Positions 1 through 11,196 of a stretch of 64,000 nt of DNA are shown piece after piece. The notes beneath the pieces were generated by a model, which saw only the letters and a program-made list of their open reading frames with translations, ran no database searches and was not told the origin of the DNA. Source of the stretch: Neoceratodus forsteri (taxonomy: Eukaryota; Chordata; Ceratodontiformes; Ceratodontidae); assembly GCA_016271365.2 (NCBI GenBank), contig CM057450.1, forward strand, positions 1,806,685,967 to 1,806,749,966, given 5' to 3'. Both the position numbers and the translations under genes were made by a program. Within the stretch, counting starts at the first letter, position 1, and every line of letters begins with the position of its first letter.

Positions 1-560
1 GTTTTCTTTTATAGCCACTGTCCTTGTCATGTAATGTTATTATAATTATACTTGTGGGAGACTGATGCATATTTGGACAGTATAGAGATAGCCATCCAAG
101 CGCACTGAAATATGAAATCACAACTGCTGGTGCCTATGTCAGTGGCAATTGAAGATGGTGTTTGAAACTGCAATTGCAAAGAGGTAGGAGGCTTGAATTG
201 ATTTCACTTAATTCTCCTTTAGTTTTCTTTATTCCAAAAACATGCTTTTGAAAAGCACACTAAGAATCTTTAATAGCAACAGCAAATAGTACAGTGTCAT
301 GGAGAGCCTATATATAACATTGGTCACCCGATTTACCAACTATTTTACTTACCTGAAAATACTCATAAATTATAATCCAGCTAATTATGTGTGCTGGTTT
401 AGTAACAAACTTTATAGGAACTGTAGAGTCAAACAGTTACAGGACTTTCATAAACTAGAAGTCACAGTCAAAGGATCAACATGCTTTAATGCACTGCACA
501 CATGCCTGAGATGTCAGGGTACTACAGAAGCATAGTATGAACATACAAATTTATCAGCTG
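1..560. other. Unassigned AT-rich sequence
   Basis: I see no coding signature, terminal repeat or family motif here. The short open frames have no recognisable domain and look accidental. Confidence 0.4.
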
Positions 561-564
561 AGAC

Positions 565-1310
565 AGGCCATAATGGCCTTTCGATTCTGCTCAAGTGTGC
601 AGCTCTCTTAATTCCCTGGAGCTGCCCTCCCCACTCCTCCTGGAGTTATCCCCCTCCATTCCACTCTCCTAACCACCTCCCAGTATTGCCTCCTACGGTC
701 CTAATCTTCTTCGTCACTATGTCCCAACCCCCCTTGAAACTGGCCACCATCTTTGCCGCCACCACCTCCTCCAGCAACTCATTCCACCCCTTCACCACCC
801 TTTCAGTGAAAACATACCTCCTCATTTCCTCCTTGAATCTAACCCCCCACCAATTTCAGGCTATGCCTTCTTGTTGTACCCTTCTTTCATAAGTTAAAGA
901 TGCGCTCTGTACCAACCCTGTTTATGTCCTTCAGGTACCTGAAGGTTTTGATTATATCCCCCCTCTCCCTTCTGTCCTCCAGGGAGTACATGTTTAATTC
1001 TCTCAGCCTCTCCTCATATGTTCAGTCCCCCATGCCCTTGATCATTTTGGCTGCCCTCCACTGGACCCCCTCCAGTAGTTTGATATCTTTCTTCAGTTAA
1101 GGGCACCAGATCTGTACACAGTATTCCGGGTGTGGTCTCACCAGTGACCTGTATAGTGGCAGAATAACTTCTCCTCTCCTAGAGGTGCTTCCCCTGGCGT
1201 TACAGCCCAGAATTTTGTGTGCTTTGGCTGCAGCCTTTCAGCACTGTGCTGAGTGCTTCATATCACTCTTGATCATTACTCCCAGGTCCTTGCTTGGCTC
1301 CTTCTGCACG
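565..1310 (-). mobile_element. CR1-like LINE, 3' part of ORF2
   Basis: Read on the minus strand, this stretch follows the C-terminal half of CR1 ORF2. It has the region after the RT palm with a leucine-rich 'REYMFNSLSLSS'-like block in its complement, the block around 'V..VQ.RATK', and the final F-T-ER-V..WN-LP segment. The plus strand shows the familiar mirror text of CR1 3' ends found elsewhere in this window, for example near 34050 and 46020. Frames are broken by stops and indels, so it is an old 5'-truncated copy. Both ends are approximate, and I could not see a clear octamer tail at the left end. The family call rests on similarity to the better-preserved copies at 33668-36192 and 45657-48640. 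Confidence 0.75.
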
Positions 1311-1379
1311 TGACCAATGGGAAATGCAATCAACAGTCACCTGATGCTCTTTGAGCAGTTGGGTTGCCTCCTTCTTTTC

Positions 1380-1765
1380 ATGTCTGCTTCTGAAGTGTTT
1401 ATGGAGGTTGATGTCCATTTTGAGTTAGATATGTACTTCTGTATTGTATTTTGTATCTGCTGCTTGTTGTTAATTTATATACTGCCATTGCTGTGTAAAA
1501 AATTCGATCTCTATTTTTGTACCACAGTTTCTACAGTATATAAAATTGCTATCTGTACTTGTACTTCAGATGTAATGAAAGTACCTGACTCAAGGTGCCT
1601 GCATAGGTTCTTTACCTTTTGTAAGTTGCCTGTATTTTATGTATCCTACCTTTGAATTGTTTGCCTGTATTTGCGTTGTACTCTTCCAGGTCGTGCCTGA
1701 AAAGAAGCATTTCTGATGCCTAGTGCACTTACTCAGTTATCAAAAACAAATAAATAAAGGCAATG
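1380..1765 (+). mobile_element. L2-like LINE 3' UTR fragment
   Basis: The segment at about 1670-1765 repeats the 3' end of the L2-like LINE that finishes near 54413. Both have a TGTACTCTTCC-GGTC-TGCCTGA block, then TAATGCACTTAC or TAGTGCACTTAC, and end in AAATAAATAA. This is therefore the 3' terminus of a second, heavily 5'-truncated copy. No coding part is recognisable upstream. The left border is uncertain. Confidence 0.6.
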
Positions 1766-2012
1766 TTAATTGAAGAGATTACTCAAATTCATCAATTCAC
1801 CACACCTATTGCAGATGACTTTACAAAGAATAGTGTGTCTCTTCCCCCCACACAAGCAACATCAGAGGTTTTTCACAAATCTTCTGGCTGTGGTGTGGTG
1901 CTGTGTAATGTGCTGTAGTATAGTTAGTATATGACCACAGTAGACAATGAAATAGAGAATGATGGGTAGACAAGTGTGTTTTATGGATTTTTTTTGATGC
2001 GCCTGAGGTGTG

Positions 2013-2031
2013 TAAAAAAAAAAAAAAAAAA
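2013..2031. repeat. Homopolymer A run
   Basis: A run of about 19 A residues. It has no attached retroposon body that I can recognise. Confidence 0.8.
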
Positions 2032-2122
2032 TTCAGAACACACACTTGCCTATCTTTTATTTGTTATATTTGCTGGTGCAGGGAGTGAATGCCAAGAGCA
2101 GTCATGTTGTAGTGCCAGTGAC

Positions 2123-2141
2123 TTCCTCTCTCTCTCTCTCT

Positions 2142-2180
<39 letters not shown>
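2123..2180. repeat. Compound (CT)n-(AC)n microsatellite
   Basis: About nine CT units are followed directly by about eighteen AC units. Open frames crossing it on both strands translate to Leu/Ser, Thr/His or Val/Cys repeats and are artefacts of the repeat. Confidence 0.95.
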
Positions 2181-2181
<1 letters not shown>

Positions 2182-2249
2182 CACTCCCTGTCCAGGAGGA
2201 CATTTTTTTCTTTTTGTTTATTTTTTTCTTAAAAAAGATGTGATTGCTG

Positions 2250-4690
2250 ACACTGCAAACTGGGAGGAAAGGTGAAAACAGTCCCTGAGGCGTGCACTGC
2301 AACAACAGCCAGATCAACCAAATAGCTTTTTTTCTTGAAAAGGCAGGATCAATCAAATAGTTAAAAAAAATGAACTTACTGTAGCTGGGCTAGAGTTAAT
2401 TTGGGCAATTGGTACTGATTAGAGGTTGTCACTAACAGGAAGGTGTGGCCACCATGGTTTTTGATATGGTCAGCCTGCCCACACAGAGATTATGGGCCAA
2501 TAACATGGCGCACTACAAATGACTGACGCTGCTTATTAGAGCAAGTTTTAAAAAATGTTGTAATAACCTGATTTTGGGTTATTGCGGCATTTGAAATTTA
2601 CCATAATCTGTTTGATAAATGGGGTCACCAGTAATTATATTCTTTTTTTTAAATTTGTTTCTATTAATGAAGATGTTTCCATTGTACATCAGTGACACTG
2701 CAAGGTAAAAGACAGAGCAGTTGGTTACAGTACTTGATCTTCAGTTTACATAACAGTAACATTCATTATACAAGGAGACATAAGGTATTTGAAAGGCTGG
2801 GCTAAATATAGCATTACAGTTACACACTCAAGCCTGTGTCTAACTAGAGTCTTGCAAAGAACTTTCTCCAGCAAAAGTGTCCACATTTTTGAACTGTATA
2901 TATGCAGCACAAAATTTTACTGTACCTTTAGCTCAATAGTAAAAACAAAACTATTAATGAAGTATATCAAATAGAATCAAACACTCCCTGGGTTCTTGTA
3001 CCCCATAGGATAAACCCTTGATCCACCTTTAACTAATACATAGCCCAGTGGCACTAGAACTCCTTGCATTACAGTAGACAATGAAATTCTGATCATGAAA
3101 TAATAAAAACATAAAAGCACATGCCTGTCTTTTTCTCTCTCCACTATACCCACACAACAGTCAAAAGTCAGAAGTCGGTGAAAGTGGGAAGTTAAGACAA
3201 ATGTCAGTGAATTCTATTGATACAAATAACTACTAGAGTTCAAAAGAAAACACAGAATTTGTATCAGTTAAGAGGGGTTGCACTTAAAAGTGGGTAGGAA
3301 GTGTTTTGCCAAACACCACTAGTGCCAGTTCGTCTATACAGTTAAAAAAAATGTTATTTAATATTCATTAAACTTTATAAGAACCCAAGAGAATGACTGC
3401 CCATTGTCAACAGTGCAGTCAAGTGTTTGTCTGATTTAACATCACATCACCACATCAGATTTACAGCTGTGCTGGATTGTCCTCCCCCTTCCCCCACTAA
3501 TCCTTGAAGGATATCTGCTTACATCAGATAGATTTCCCATTCACTGCATTCTCCACCCAACCCCCACCCATCTCACGACTCTTATTTCAGTTTCTGTAAA
3601 GTGACTGCCTGAAGAAGAAATAAGTATAAGAAAGTGTTACATTTTAAAGAAGAACCTAAAGTGATGAGATATTCTGCTATGATAAAATCTGCTGTGCACT
3701 TGTCAACTAGCTAACCCAGTTTCCGGTGGCTTTTGTTTATGCACAGGGCAAGCAGACAAAAATATAATAACCATATCATCCAGTTTACTATAATGTGTGA
3801 TGTAACATCCCCAACATACACCAAGAAAAATCAGATGGAGGGGAATCAATGCAATTATATATGCTATATAATATATTTTATTCATAAAGCAATGTGGCAC
3901 ATTGAATTATTAGAAGCAGAAAACTGAATGGTTATATACTTCATAATTTTGGGTAAGAATGTCTTCTAGGCCACTGAAAGAAAAAAAAAATATTTAAACA
4001 ATTTAAAAATATAAAGGGTAAAAATAAAAAAAATTACAGGGCTGCTGAATCAGTCTGACATTTTCCTTCTAACTCCAGTTCTAGTTTCCTGAGTTTCCAA
4101 GTAGATTGCATTACTTCCCATGGAACCTAAGTTGTTGTTTTCTTGTACAACCAATGCAAGTCTATGGGAATAATTTCCTTGTAGTCTGTTCTAGTTCCTT
4201 GTAAAATACATGAACCCTGTGGACCTGGGAGGCCTGCAAAATAAGAAAAAAATAATTAAATACCCCTCCCACCAAAACAAAAAAGCATGAAAACAACATG
4301 ACCCAAAGACAAAACAGTTTTTATAAATGACAAAACCTGGTATGTAAAATGATACTGTGTGGTATGGTACCCCAGGAACAGCCATTCATGTTTCAGTGAA
4401 TCTGACAATCTTTCTAACCTAACAGACACTGAAGTCCATTCACACAGAGTAAGCTGTGTGTGTTTACAGAAAGGTGCTTGTCTGAGCACGTTCAGAGCAA
4501 AGGTTCATGGAAACTGAAGCCAGCTGAAAAGTAAACAATATGCTGGACTTAATCCTCCTGGAAAGACATCAGATAGGTACTGTGCAAAGCTCCATAGGAG
4601 ATCGCAATGACATCACAGTTCATATGCATCCTCCTTTCGTCCATCCTCTGTGCTGGAACTAATAATTGCTAGTACATGGCACTACAGTAT
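2250..4690. other. Unassigned sequence, no gene seen
   Basis: I found no supported gene. There is a weak short inverted pair (AGATTATGG near 2487 and CCATAATCTG near 2601) that could bound a decayed MITE. Several A-rich runs are present (near 3340, 3980 and 4020). Short open frames have no domain. Confidence 0.4.
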
Positions 4691-4737
4691 ATCGCTGAGT
4701 ACTTTTCAGTTATTAAAGCAATAACACATAACAGGGA

Positions 4738-4970
4738 GGTGGGTGTCATGGGATAAACACCCAACCAGATGGGTAGTGAGGCCCAAGACGATTGCGCTGA
4801 GGGACTTCAGAACCTGAGAGGGTGTTTATCCCATGACAAATACTGACCCAGCCTTATTGCACTTACTGACTATTCAAAGACATAAATTCAGCCCCAGCGT
4901 TGAAGTATGCATAGCCTGTCAGACTATGCATACTTCAACCTTGGGGCTGAATTTATGTGTTTGAATACTG
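4738..4970. repeat. Two adjacent palindromic repeats (MITE-like)
   Basis: The first palindrome pairs TGTCATGGGATAAACACCC near 4747 with its reverse complement near 4822-4842, separated by about 55 bases. The second has arms 4871-4914 and 4923-4966, about 44 bases each with a few mismatches and an 8-base loop, so it could form a nearly continuous hairpin. Such structures are typical of palindromic MITEs or their remnants. I see no transposase and no clear target duplication. Confidence 0.6.
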
Positions 4971-4984
4971 GGACTCCACTGCTA

Positions 4985-6497
4985 TTTCAAATTCAATTTC
5001 AATTTTGTTTATTAAAAGCAATAAGCAGGATGATATTACATCATGTGAGCTATCACGCCCATTTACAGTGAAATCCCATGCATGATTTTACACATTTGAT
5101 ACATGTGATAAGTAATTGGTAACAACAAACATACAAGGACATTAACATCATCATATAATTAATATTTTATAACAGTTACAGTAGAAACACAATTACAACT
5201 TAAAGAAAAAAAAATACAAAATAAATAATAAGCTTAAAACTCTAGATTTACACCAGTTGTGTTTTAACTTTGTTTTCTAGTCATTTATTTTTTTCCTTTC
5301 CTTGTTAGTCAAGCGGTCCCTTTTGATTTATTAAAATCTCAGTTCTAAGTGTTAACAAAATGTATGGAAAAGTCGCCCCCATTGAAATCAGTGGGGTGCG
5401 CACATGCAGCCTTTGTTTTATAACATCACGAAACAGGGCTGCGTGTGCCTGTGTAGGGTGTGTCGGTGGCTTGCAGAACTGGCTCCTTTTTTTTACCACA
5501 ATGTCAATTTTGGAATTTACGAGTGATATAACTTCTTATATTGGCATAAAACAAAGGAATTCTTTATGACAGTCAACTTTGTAGCAGGTGAGCTGTCACA
5601 TATGTTGTGGGGAGTGGCAGCCAAGAAGGTAAGGAGCTGCTCTTTAAGGATGTGCCAAATAATATTGTCTTTTTTTTTTTTTTAGAATTCAGGACTATTG
5701 AATTATTTGAAAACCAGATACAAACATACCTAAAATCTTGTTCAAGGATGAGTGATAACTCAGGCAGTGAATTAGCCTGAGAAAAGAGGATTAAGATCGT
5801 CAGCAGATAGAAATGAGTCACAAGTTTTACACAGCAGGGGCAGTTGATTAACAAATAATGAAAACAATAAGGGGCCCAAAATGGACTCCTGGGGTGTACC
5901 ACACCTTGTAGAAGAAACCTGGGACTCTGCCGATCCAATATTAACATACTGTAAATTACCTACTAGGTAATCCCTAACCCAGGCAACAGCATCATTAGAA
6001 AAAAAACAATAGCACCTTACTTAGAACATGAAAAATGTTCAATAAAGTTAGTTGCCTTGGTCAGGCCTACAAACACTGCCTCAGACATTAAATCATTTTC
6101 AAAACCCCTCGGGACGGTGTCTGTGAACCTGACCAAGGCAGCACCTGTTCCATGATTCCTGCAGAATCCATGCTGTTGGGGACAGAACACATTTAAGTAT
6201 CCAAATAATCATTAATTAGATTGACTACAGTCTTTTCCAACATTTTTCTTAAAGGGTTCGAAATGGAAATAGGCATAAAGTCCTCCAAAAATATAGCAAG
6301 AGATTTCTTAGGAATTGGGACTACCCTGCAAGTTTTCAATCTGAAGGAAATTCACAAAAGATCAAGGACAAATTAAAAATGTAACAAAGTGGATCAACAA
6401 CATATGGGATAGCTAACTTAAGAAACCTTCCATCCAGCCTGCCCCCACAATCACTAAATTTATTAGGCAAAGTACACAGAAGTTTAAAAGCATCATA
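4985..6497 (-). mobile_element. L2-like LINE 'Y', RT and 3' end
   Basis: This is the 3' half of a minus-strand LINE that continues at 7474-8126 and 15515-16440 once younger insertions are removed. On the minus strand the reverse transcriptase is legible in pieces. There is a fingers/palm stretch near 6130-6090, then G-V/T-PQ-E/G-SILGPLLFSLF near 5900, then a decayed active site LSADDLNPLF near 5800 (the YADD box with Tyr to Ser). Frames are broken many times. The left end, near 4985-5020, has the T-rich AAATTCAATTTCAATTTTGTTTATT pattern in mirror form, as expected for an L2-type tail on this strand. The RT is inactive, and the element is one of the oldest in the window because three others sit inside it. 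Confidence 0.75.
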
Positions 6498-7471
6498 CAG
6501 TCCAACCCTGATTATCTGAACCGCATGGGAGACATCAAACTAATTTGGATAATTGAGAATTCAGATGATCGAGGTTTCACTCTTTTTATACTGTAGCAAG
6601 CTAGTCTGCCCTCCACCTATCTCGGGCTAAAACATGAAGCAAACTTTAAATAAGTAGCATTCTTACTTGTCTCGCTGGTCCCAGGCATGAGCTGAGTGGC
6701 ACCATGGCAGTGCTGCTAGTCCTATTCATTGATCGTCTAGTTCTGTGGTCTGCTTACTCACTCTGCAGGTTATCATTCAAGCAGAGGCAGAGAGTATGAG
6801 TGCTGATAAATTGCGCTCCTGGCGTCCTGGTATGCTGCGGTGGGGTCTAGTAGTGCTAGGTAAGACACTTAATTTGAAGGTGAGCTGCAGTTATTCCAGA
6901 GAGTAGGTATAGTCCACCTGAGAGTTTGGCATACTGTGGTGGAGTCAGTGGCCATGTGGACAGATGGGGATCGGAGTTTGGTGCTGCCAGTTGCCTTCGC
7001 TGCCCTCTCTGGCACTACCTCTTTCAGATCTCTCACCCCACAGTATGCCTGAGATTTACAATGTGCTAATCTGCTCATTCTTTGTGGCACACCATGTCAA
7101 GACTGCTCGGAGGGGCTGAAGTATGTTCCATCCATCCTACAAGGTACAGTACTGTAAAGGGAAAAGCAGTGTCACTGAACTGAGAGTGAGCAGCATTGCA
7201 AATGTAAAGTGGACAGTGATCTTACAGCCAACTTCAGTGAAATAATGATCTTATTTCCCCACATTCACCCTCTTTCTTTTGGCTTTCATATGTGATTGTT
7301 TTGCTGATCGCTGCACTTGTGATTGCTGACAGCCGTGAATTGCAGTGCTTAAGAATCGATCAGCATAATTAACTGTTAACGGCAGTCAGCACTTAAAATG
7401 GGGGACACAAAGCCAGTTTGTTAGACAGGGAGGTTCAGATTAAAGGGGGTCGGATAAACAGGGTTGGACTG
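6498..7471. mobile_element. pogo/Tigger-type non-autonomous DNA transposon
   Basis: Terminal inverted repeats begin CAGTCCAACCCTG at 6498 and end with the reverse complement at 7471. They match over about 25 bases with a few changes, and each end is flanked by the dinucleotide TA (6496-6497 and 7472-7473). TA duplication with a CAGT start is characteristic of Tc1/mariner relatives of the pogo/Tigger group. The 974-bp interior has no transposase frame, so it was mobilised in trans. It interrupts LINE 'Y': joining 7474 to 6497 restores a continuous RT-region reading, which gives an independent check on both borders. Confidence 0.85.
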
Positions 7472-7473
7472 TA

Positions 7474-8126
7474 TCTTTGAACCTTCCTAAAATAAAATAT
7501 TAGTCTCCCAGCATAAAAAACATAATTAGAAGAATCAACAAAAGGCATCTGTGGTGGATTCTTTCTATAATTTGATAACTCCGTAAATTTAGTGTTAAGA
7601 AGCTTAGCAATCTCAGAAAGATTAGTCTCCACATCATCAACTTTCAATTTTTCTATAACTAAAGCAACAATGAGTTAACATTATCCCTAAACCTTCTGGG
7701 GTTAGCCCATCTAGCCTCAAATTATTCCATATGAAAACCCTTTTTTGCATTCCTTACCAATTCAGAAACATTATTTCTCAAACTGTGGTAACCATTTAAG
7801 AATGCAATAGATGGACATTTTTCAAGATTTCTCTGCTTGATTCATTTTTTAATGTCTTTGGAAAACCATTTATTAGGGGCACCCTGAAGTCTCAAAGTCC
7901 GCAATGGAAAAAACGTGTTTTGCACGGGGAGTATTTGACTTAAAAAAAAAAAAAAAAAAGTCTAAAGCAAGGTCCACATCTGGAATAGATTCTAAATATG
8001 ACCAGTCAGTCAAAGATAAGTGAGCATTTAAAGCATCAACATTAACATTTTTGAAACAACGAAACTGAAAAATTTGAGATGTAATTTTAATATGCTTAAA
8101 ATTCAACACACAGAAAATGGCCATAT
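7474..8126 (-). mobile_element. L2-like LINE 'Y', linker between endonuclease and RT
   Basis: Minus-strand frames here match the poorly conserved region between the endonuclease and the RT of L2-like ORF2. One segment reads FNFRCF.NV...L..LSLTDWSYLESIPDVDLALDFF in broken form (frame at 7873-8124). The next contains LNTKFTELSNYRKNPPQMP (7435-7647), a conserved pattern before the RT. An A18 run (7942-7959, T-rich on the coding strand) breaks the frame. The piece lies between the MITE on its left and the gypsy insertion on its right. Confidence 0.7.
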
Positions 8127-8875
8127 TGTCTTCGAGGCACAGGTCAGGAAACAGGAAGACCAGAATCAGTTACAAAATTTGCAAGTAGTGGTTTGTCAAT
8201 AACAGTAAAATAAAAAATAAAAATTGTTCAGTATAACTATTTACAAAGGCAGTACAAACAGAGAAAACAAAGTCCTTCATCTGAGGGTATCTCTAATTCC
8301 AAGTTTCAGTCTCTGTTTCTAGCAAATATTTTGCTGGCGTTTTTATATGTCTTTGCGTGGGACCTCGTTAAGGAGAATCCTGTTTTTCACAAAATGTTCT
8401 TGTCAGTTTTTTCCCAGAGGAGGCTTGCAACTAGAACAGTGTCCCAAGCTGGCCTCCTGCTGAAGCTCTGCAAAAGAGTTTGCAAGCAAGCCTGAGAGGA
8501 GCTCATACTGCACTTCAGGTTAACTCCCTAAATTCTAAATAGCTTTTTGCAATAATTTCAACAGTATAACTGAATACAGTTTCAAACAAAGGGGTCCCAG
8601 TATCACTTACAGTTTCACACAAAGATTCACATATATTTTTACAATCATAGATATCCAGTGGGGCAGAAAAGACAGAAACAGGAAGTGAAGGAAGAGAGAT
8701 AGCGAGAGGCGGAGAATCGAGAGACCATCAAAGTGATCAGTTCCTAGGTATCATGAAAACATTTGGTTGTGCAACCAGGCAGGCAAGAGATAGAAAAGGA
8801 CAGGATAGAACAGATCCTTGCATTTAACTCTTTCCACATAGCAAATGGGACAGGGCCTTATTCAACCCTGTCACA
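8127..8875 (-). repeat. 3' LTR of the gypsy element (intact copy)
   Basis: It begins TGTCTTCGAGGCACAGG and ends CCCTGTCACA on the plus strand. This copy has no internal insertion, so it acts as the empty site against which the DIRS insertion in the sister LTR is read: 8391-8396 AAAATG joins directly to TTCTTGTC at 8397. Confidence 0.85.
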
Positions 8876-8891
8876 TACCCCACTCTTTAAG
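8876..8891 (-). promoter_or_regulatory. Polypurine tract of the gypsy element
   Basis: On the coding strand the bases just before the 3' LTR read CTTAAAGAGTGGGGTA, a purine-rich run directly abutting the LTR. This is where plus-strand DNA priming occurs in LTR elements. The assignment comes from position and composition. Confidence 0.6.
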
Positions 8892-9110
8892 AGGGAACCT
8901 ATTTAAAAAAAAACAGGTTTCCAAAGCATTCTATTAATTCTCTTCTAACGTTAGCTTATAACCTTTACAGTTCGGTGCATATGCAGTATAGCAAACAGAG
9001 AAGTTTAAACTCACACATTTTTTTCATCCCTCACAATTCTCAGTTCTAATGTTTCAAATGTATCAGTTTAGTCATTAACAGTGCAGAAAAATCATTATCC
9101 TGTTACCCAG

Positions 9111-9530
9111 TTATCTCTTTTCTTTATTTCTCTCCCAGCCCTGGAGGGAGCATACATAATTTCCCAGAATGCTACCTCTTTCCCCAGGTGGTCTTCCTTT
9201 GTGGGCCTTCTGCTTCTCCTGGTCTCTGGGAAGTACTTCTAGTCTCTGGGAAGTAAAGGCTTTTATCTGCAAGATAACCACATCCTGCTCTTTGGGGGCT
9301 ACAGCCAACATTAATTGGCAGTCACTGCAGGATCTACAGTAGGCTGCTACCCACCTGTAGACTCCTGGCCAGTAAAAATGTGGCAGAAGATTTGCAAAGG
9401 TTTCCCTCTTACTTGGATGTCTCCCACTGTGATCAGTGTGTGCCCACTGTGTCACCTGCATCCAGCATTTGGTGGGAACAACCATCTGCTCTTCTATCAT
9501 GTTTAACCTGGGGTTAGGACATAACCTGTA
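9111..9530 (-). pseudogene. gypsy integrase zinc-binding domain (H2C2) remnant
   Basis: The minus-strand frame carries the integrase N-terminal zinc-binding module. It reads QMVVP, then AHTDHSGRHPSKRETF, then HFYWPGVYRWVAAYC with C-x-x-C (CRSCSDCQ). The H-H-C-C spacing and FYWPG are diagnostic of Ty3/gypsy integrase. The frame opens a little upstream of the first Met, where 'VVKKGVDTGYVLTPG' precedes it after a stop. The catalytic core with its DDE residues should follow but does not: after PKEQD the sequence changes to an unrelated basic tail ending near 9111. The loss looks like an internal deletion that also removed the enzyme regions before it. It has no function as it stands. Confidence 0.85.
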
Positions 9531-10125
9531 TCTACCCCTTTCTTCACAACATAATGAGGACAGGCTCTGTTACCCACCTTAAGACCAATACATACACCAT
9601 CAATACTTTTCACATACTGGTATAACCTACAAACGTGTATCCCCATTTTGCAGCATACCTCAGTCTCTGAATCTCTAGGGAATCCCTGGTTTAGCAAAAA
9701 GATTAGTCCCTTCAGCCATCTCACAGTCTTCTTCCTCACCTTTCAAGTGCTGTACTTAAGGGGGCCATGTCTCCATCTTGTATCATATGATCGGCATCTT
9801 TGGGTGTACTTTCTTTTCTACCACGATCCAACATCTCTTCCCTGGCAGTCTCTGTACCACTCACACCTGATCCTCCATGACACAGAACCTGGCGTTTCTC
9901 CATCTCTGATTCTGGATCAGTAAGGTAGCACCAGGAAAGCCAGGAGGCTCCAAATGCTCCATCTCTGTCTCGGGTATCACGGCTCTTAACTGGTTCTCTG
10001 CACTGTGACGGGACTCCAACTGACCTTCGTCTGCAGAGATGGGGTCTTTCCTTGCTTCTCGACTTTGTCTGACTTGTTCAGGGGCATTCCTTTCCTGACA
10101 GACTCACAGTTCTGCCCCTGGTGAA

Positions 10126-10479
10126 TTACCTCGAGCCCTGGGTATCTCTGCTCAGCCTCCAGCCTTCATTCTTTGAGCTTTTCACCAGTTCTGTTAAGGT
10201 TTTGACCATCTGCATCATTTCCTTTACTGCCCAAAAGTAACATCTCAGCCACTCCACGGTGTCTCTGTTAGGTGCACCACTGCCAGTCAGACTAGCTGTT
10301 TGTTGTATAGCCCACCATTTGAAGAAGGCAGACGGGCTTTCAGGTTCTGTCCCTGCCTTTTCTTCTTCTTCCATCACTGGTTCTGGCTATAGAGTCTCAG
10401 TTTGAACTTCGAGTTCTGCTTCTAGTTTAGCTGCCTTTCTTCTGATAATTACTCTTGGGTTTGCTCCTGCAGAATCCAT
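10126..10479 (-). pseudogene. gypsy gag-like N-terminal fragment
   Basis: It opens with an ATG at 10477-10479 on the minus strand, about 90 bases inside the 5' LTR, the usual place for gag. The translation starts MDSAGANPRVIIRRKAAKLE, an arginine/lysine-rich helix, then reaches one in-frame TAG. It resumes with an acidic stretch (EEEEKAGTEPES), a W-rich patch (FFKWWAIQ) and a helical VKEMMQMVKTLTELVK segment. No nucleocapsid zinc knuckle remains. The position after the primer-binding site and the coiled-coil-like character support gag, but sequence identity alone would not prove it. Confidence 0.5.
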
Positions 10480-10565
10480 ACCTTTCTGCTATGCTTCTCT
10501 GGCACCAGGTCTAGTACCCATGCACAAAACTCCTAGCTTAGAGTATGCATGGTGCAAATCGCACT

Positions 10566-10580
10566 TAGTCTGACACCATC
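10566..10580 (-). promoter_or_regulatory. Primer-binding site, tRNA-Leu-like
   Basis: Two bases inside the 5' LTR the coding strand reads TGGTGTCAG (plus-strand 10570-10578), then ACTAAGTGC. TGGTGTCAG is complementary to a 3' end CTGACACCA, which some tRNA-Leu species carry. Only the first nine bases fit well, so the site is either decayed or uses another tRNA. Confidence 0.55.
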
Positions 10581-10861
10581 TGTCATCAAGGCACAGGTGA
10601 GGAAGCAATAGGAAGACCAGGAGCAGTTATAAAATTCACAAGTAGCATTTTATTATTATCAATAACAGTAAAATAAAAAAATAGAAATTGTTCAGTATAA
10701 CTACAAAGGCAGTATAAACAGAGAAAATAAAATCCTTCAACTGAGGGTATCTCTAATTCCAAGTTTCAGTCTCTGTCACTCTCTAGCAAAAGTATTGCTG
10801 TTCTTTTTATAAGTCTTTGCCTGGGAACTCATTAAGGAGACATCCTGTTTTTCACAAAATG

Positions 10862-11063
10862 ATCTTCCTGGACTGAGTCTCCATCACTCATTCACATTAG
10901 TGGGATAGCGCCGGACGTGCTAGGAACAAGCGGGAGCCAACATTTTTTTAGAAGGGAAGGTGCCAAGACAGGACCATGCATGCACAGCACCACAAGACTA
11001 GCTCTCGCCTGTGTAGGCTATCTCGGTGTCGACCCTCCAACCGCCTCAGTCCCTTTTCTCCTG
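10862..11063 (+). repeat. DIRS left inverted terminal repeat
   Basis: It starts ATCTTCCTGGACTGAG and contains TCTCCATCACTCATTCACA, TAGTGGGATAG and ACAGGACCATGCATG. All reappear in reverse complement, in the same order from the outside, at 14813-15005. Confidence 0.85.
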
Positions 11064-11196
11064 CCGTTGAGTGCACTTGGATGTCGACATCGCTCATCTG
11101 CCGGAGTCCAAGTTTTCGTCTATACGACAGCAGCTTTTAGCATTTAATTTAACATTTTAGTAGTAATTTCTTATTTTACGAACAAGAAAAGATTAT

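Noticed and set aside
2046..2356. Overlapping open frames on both strands (65 and 84 codons)
   Set aside because: They exist only because the (CT)n-(AC)n microsatellite and T/A runs lack stops; no domain.
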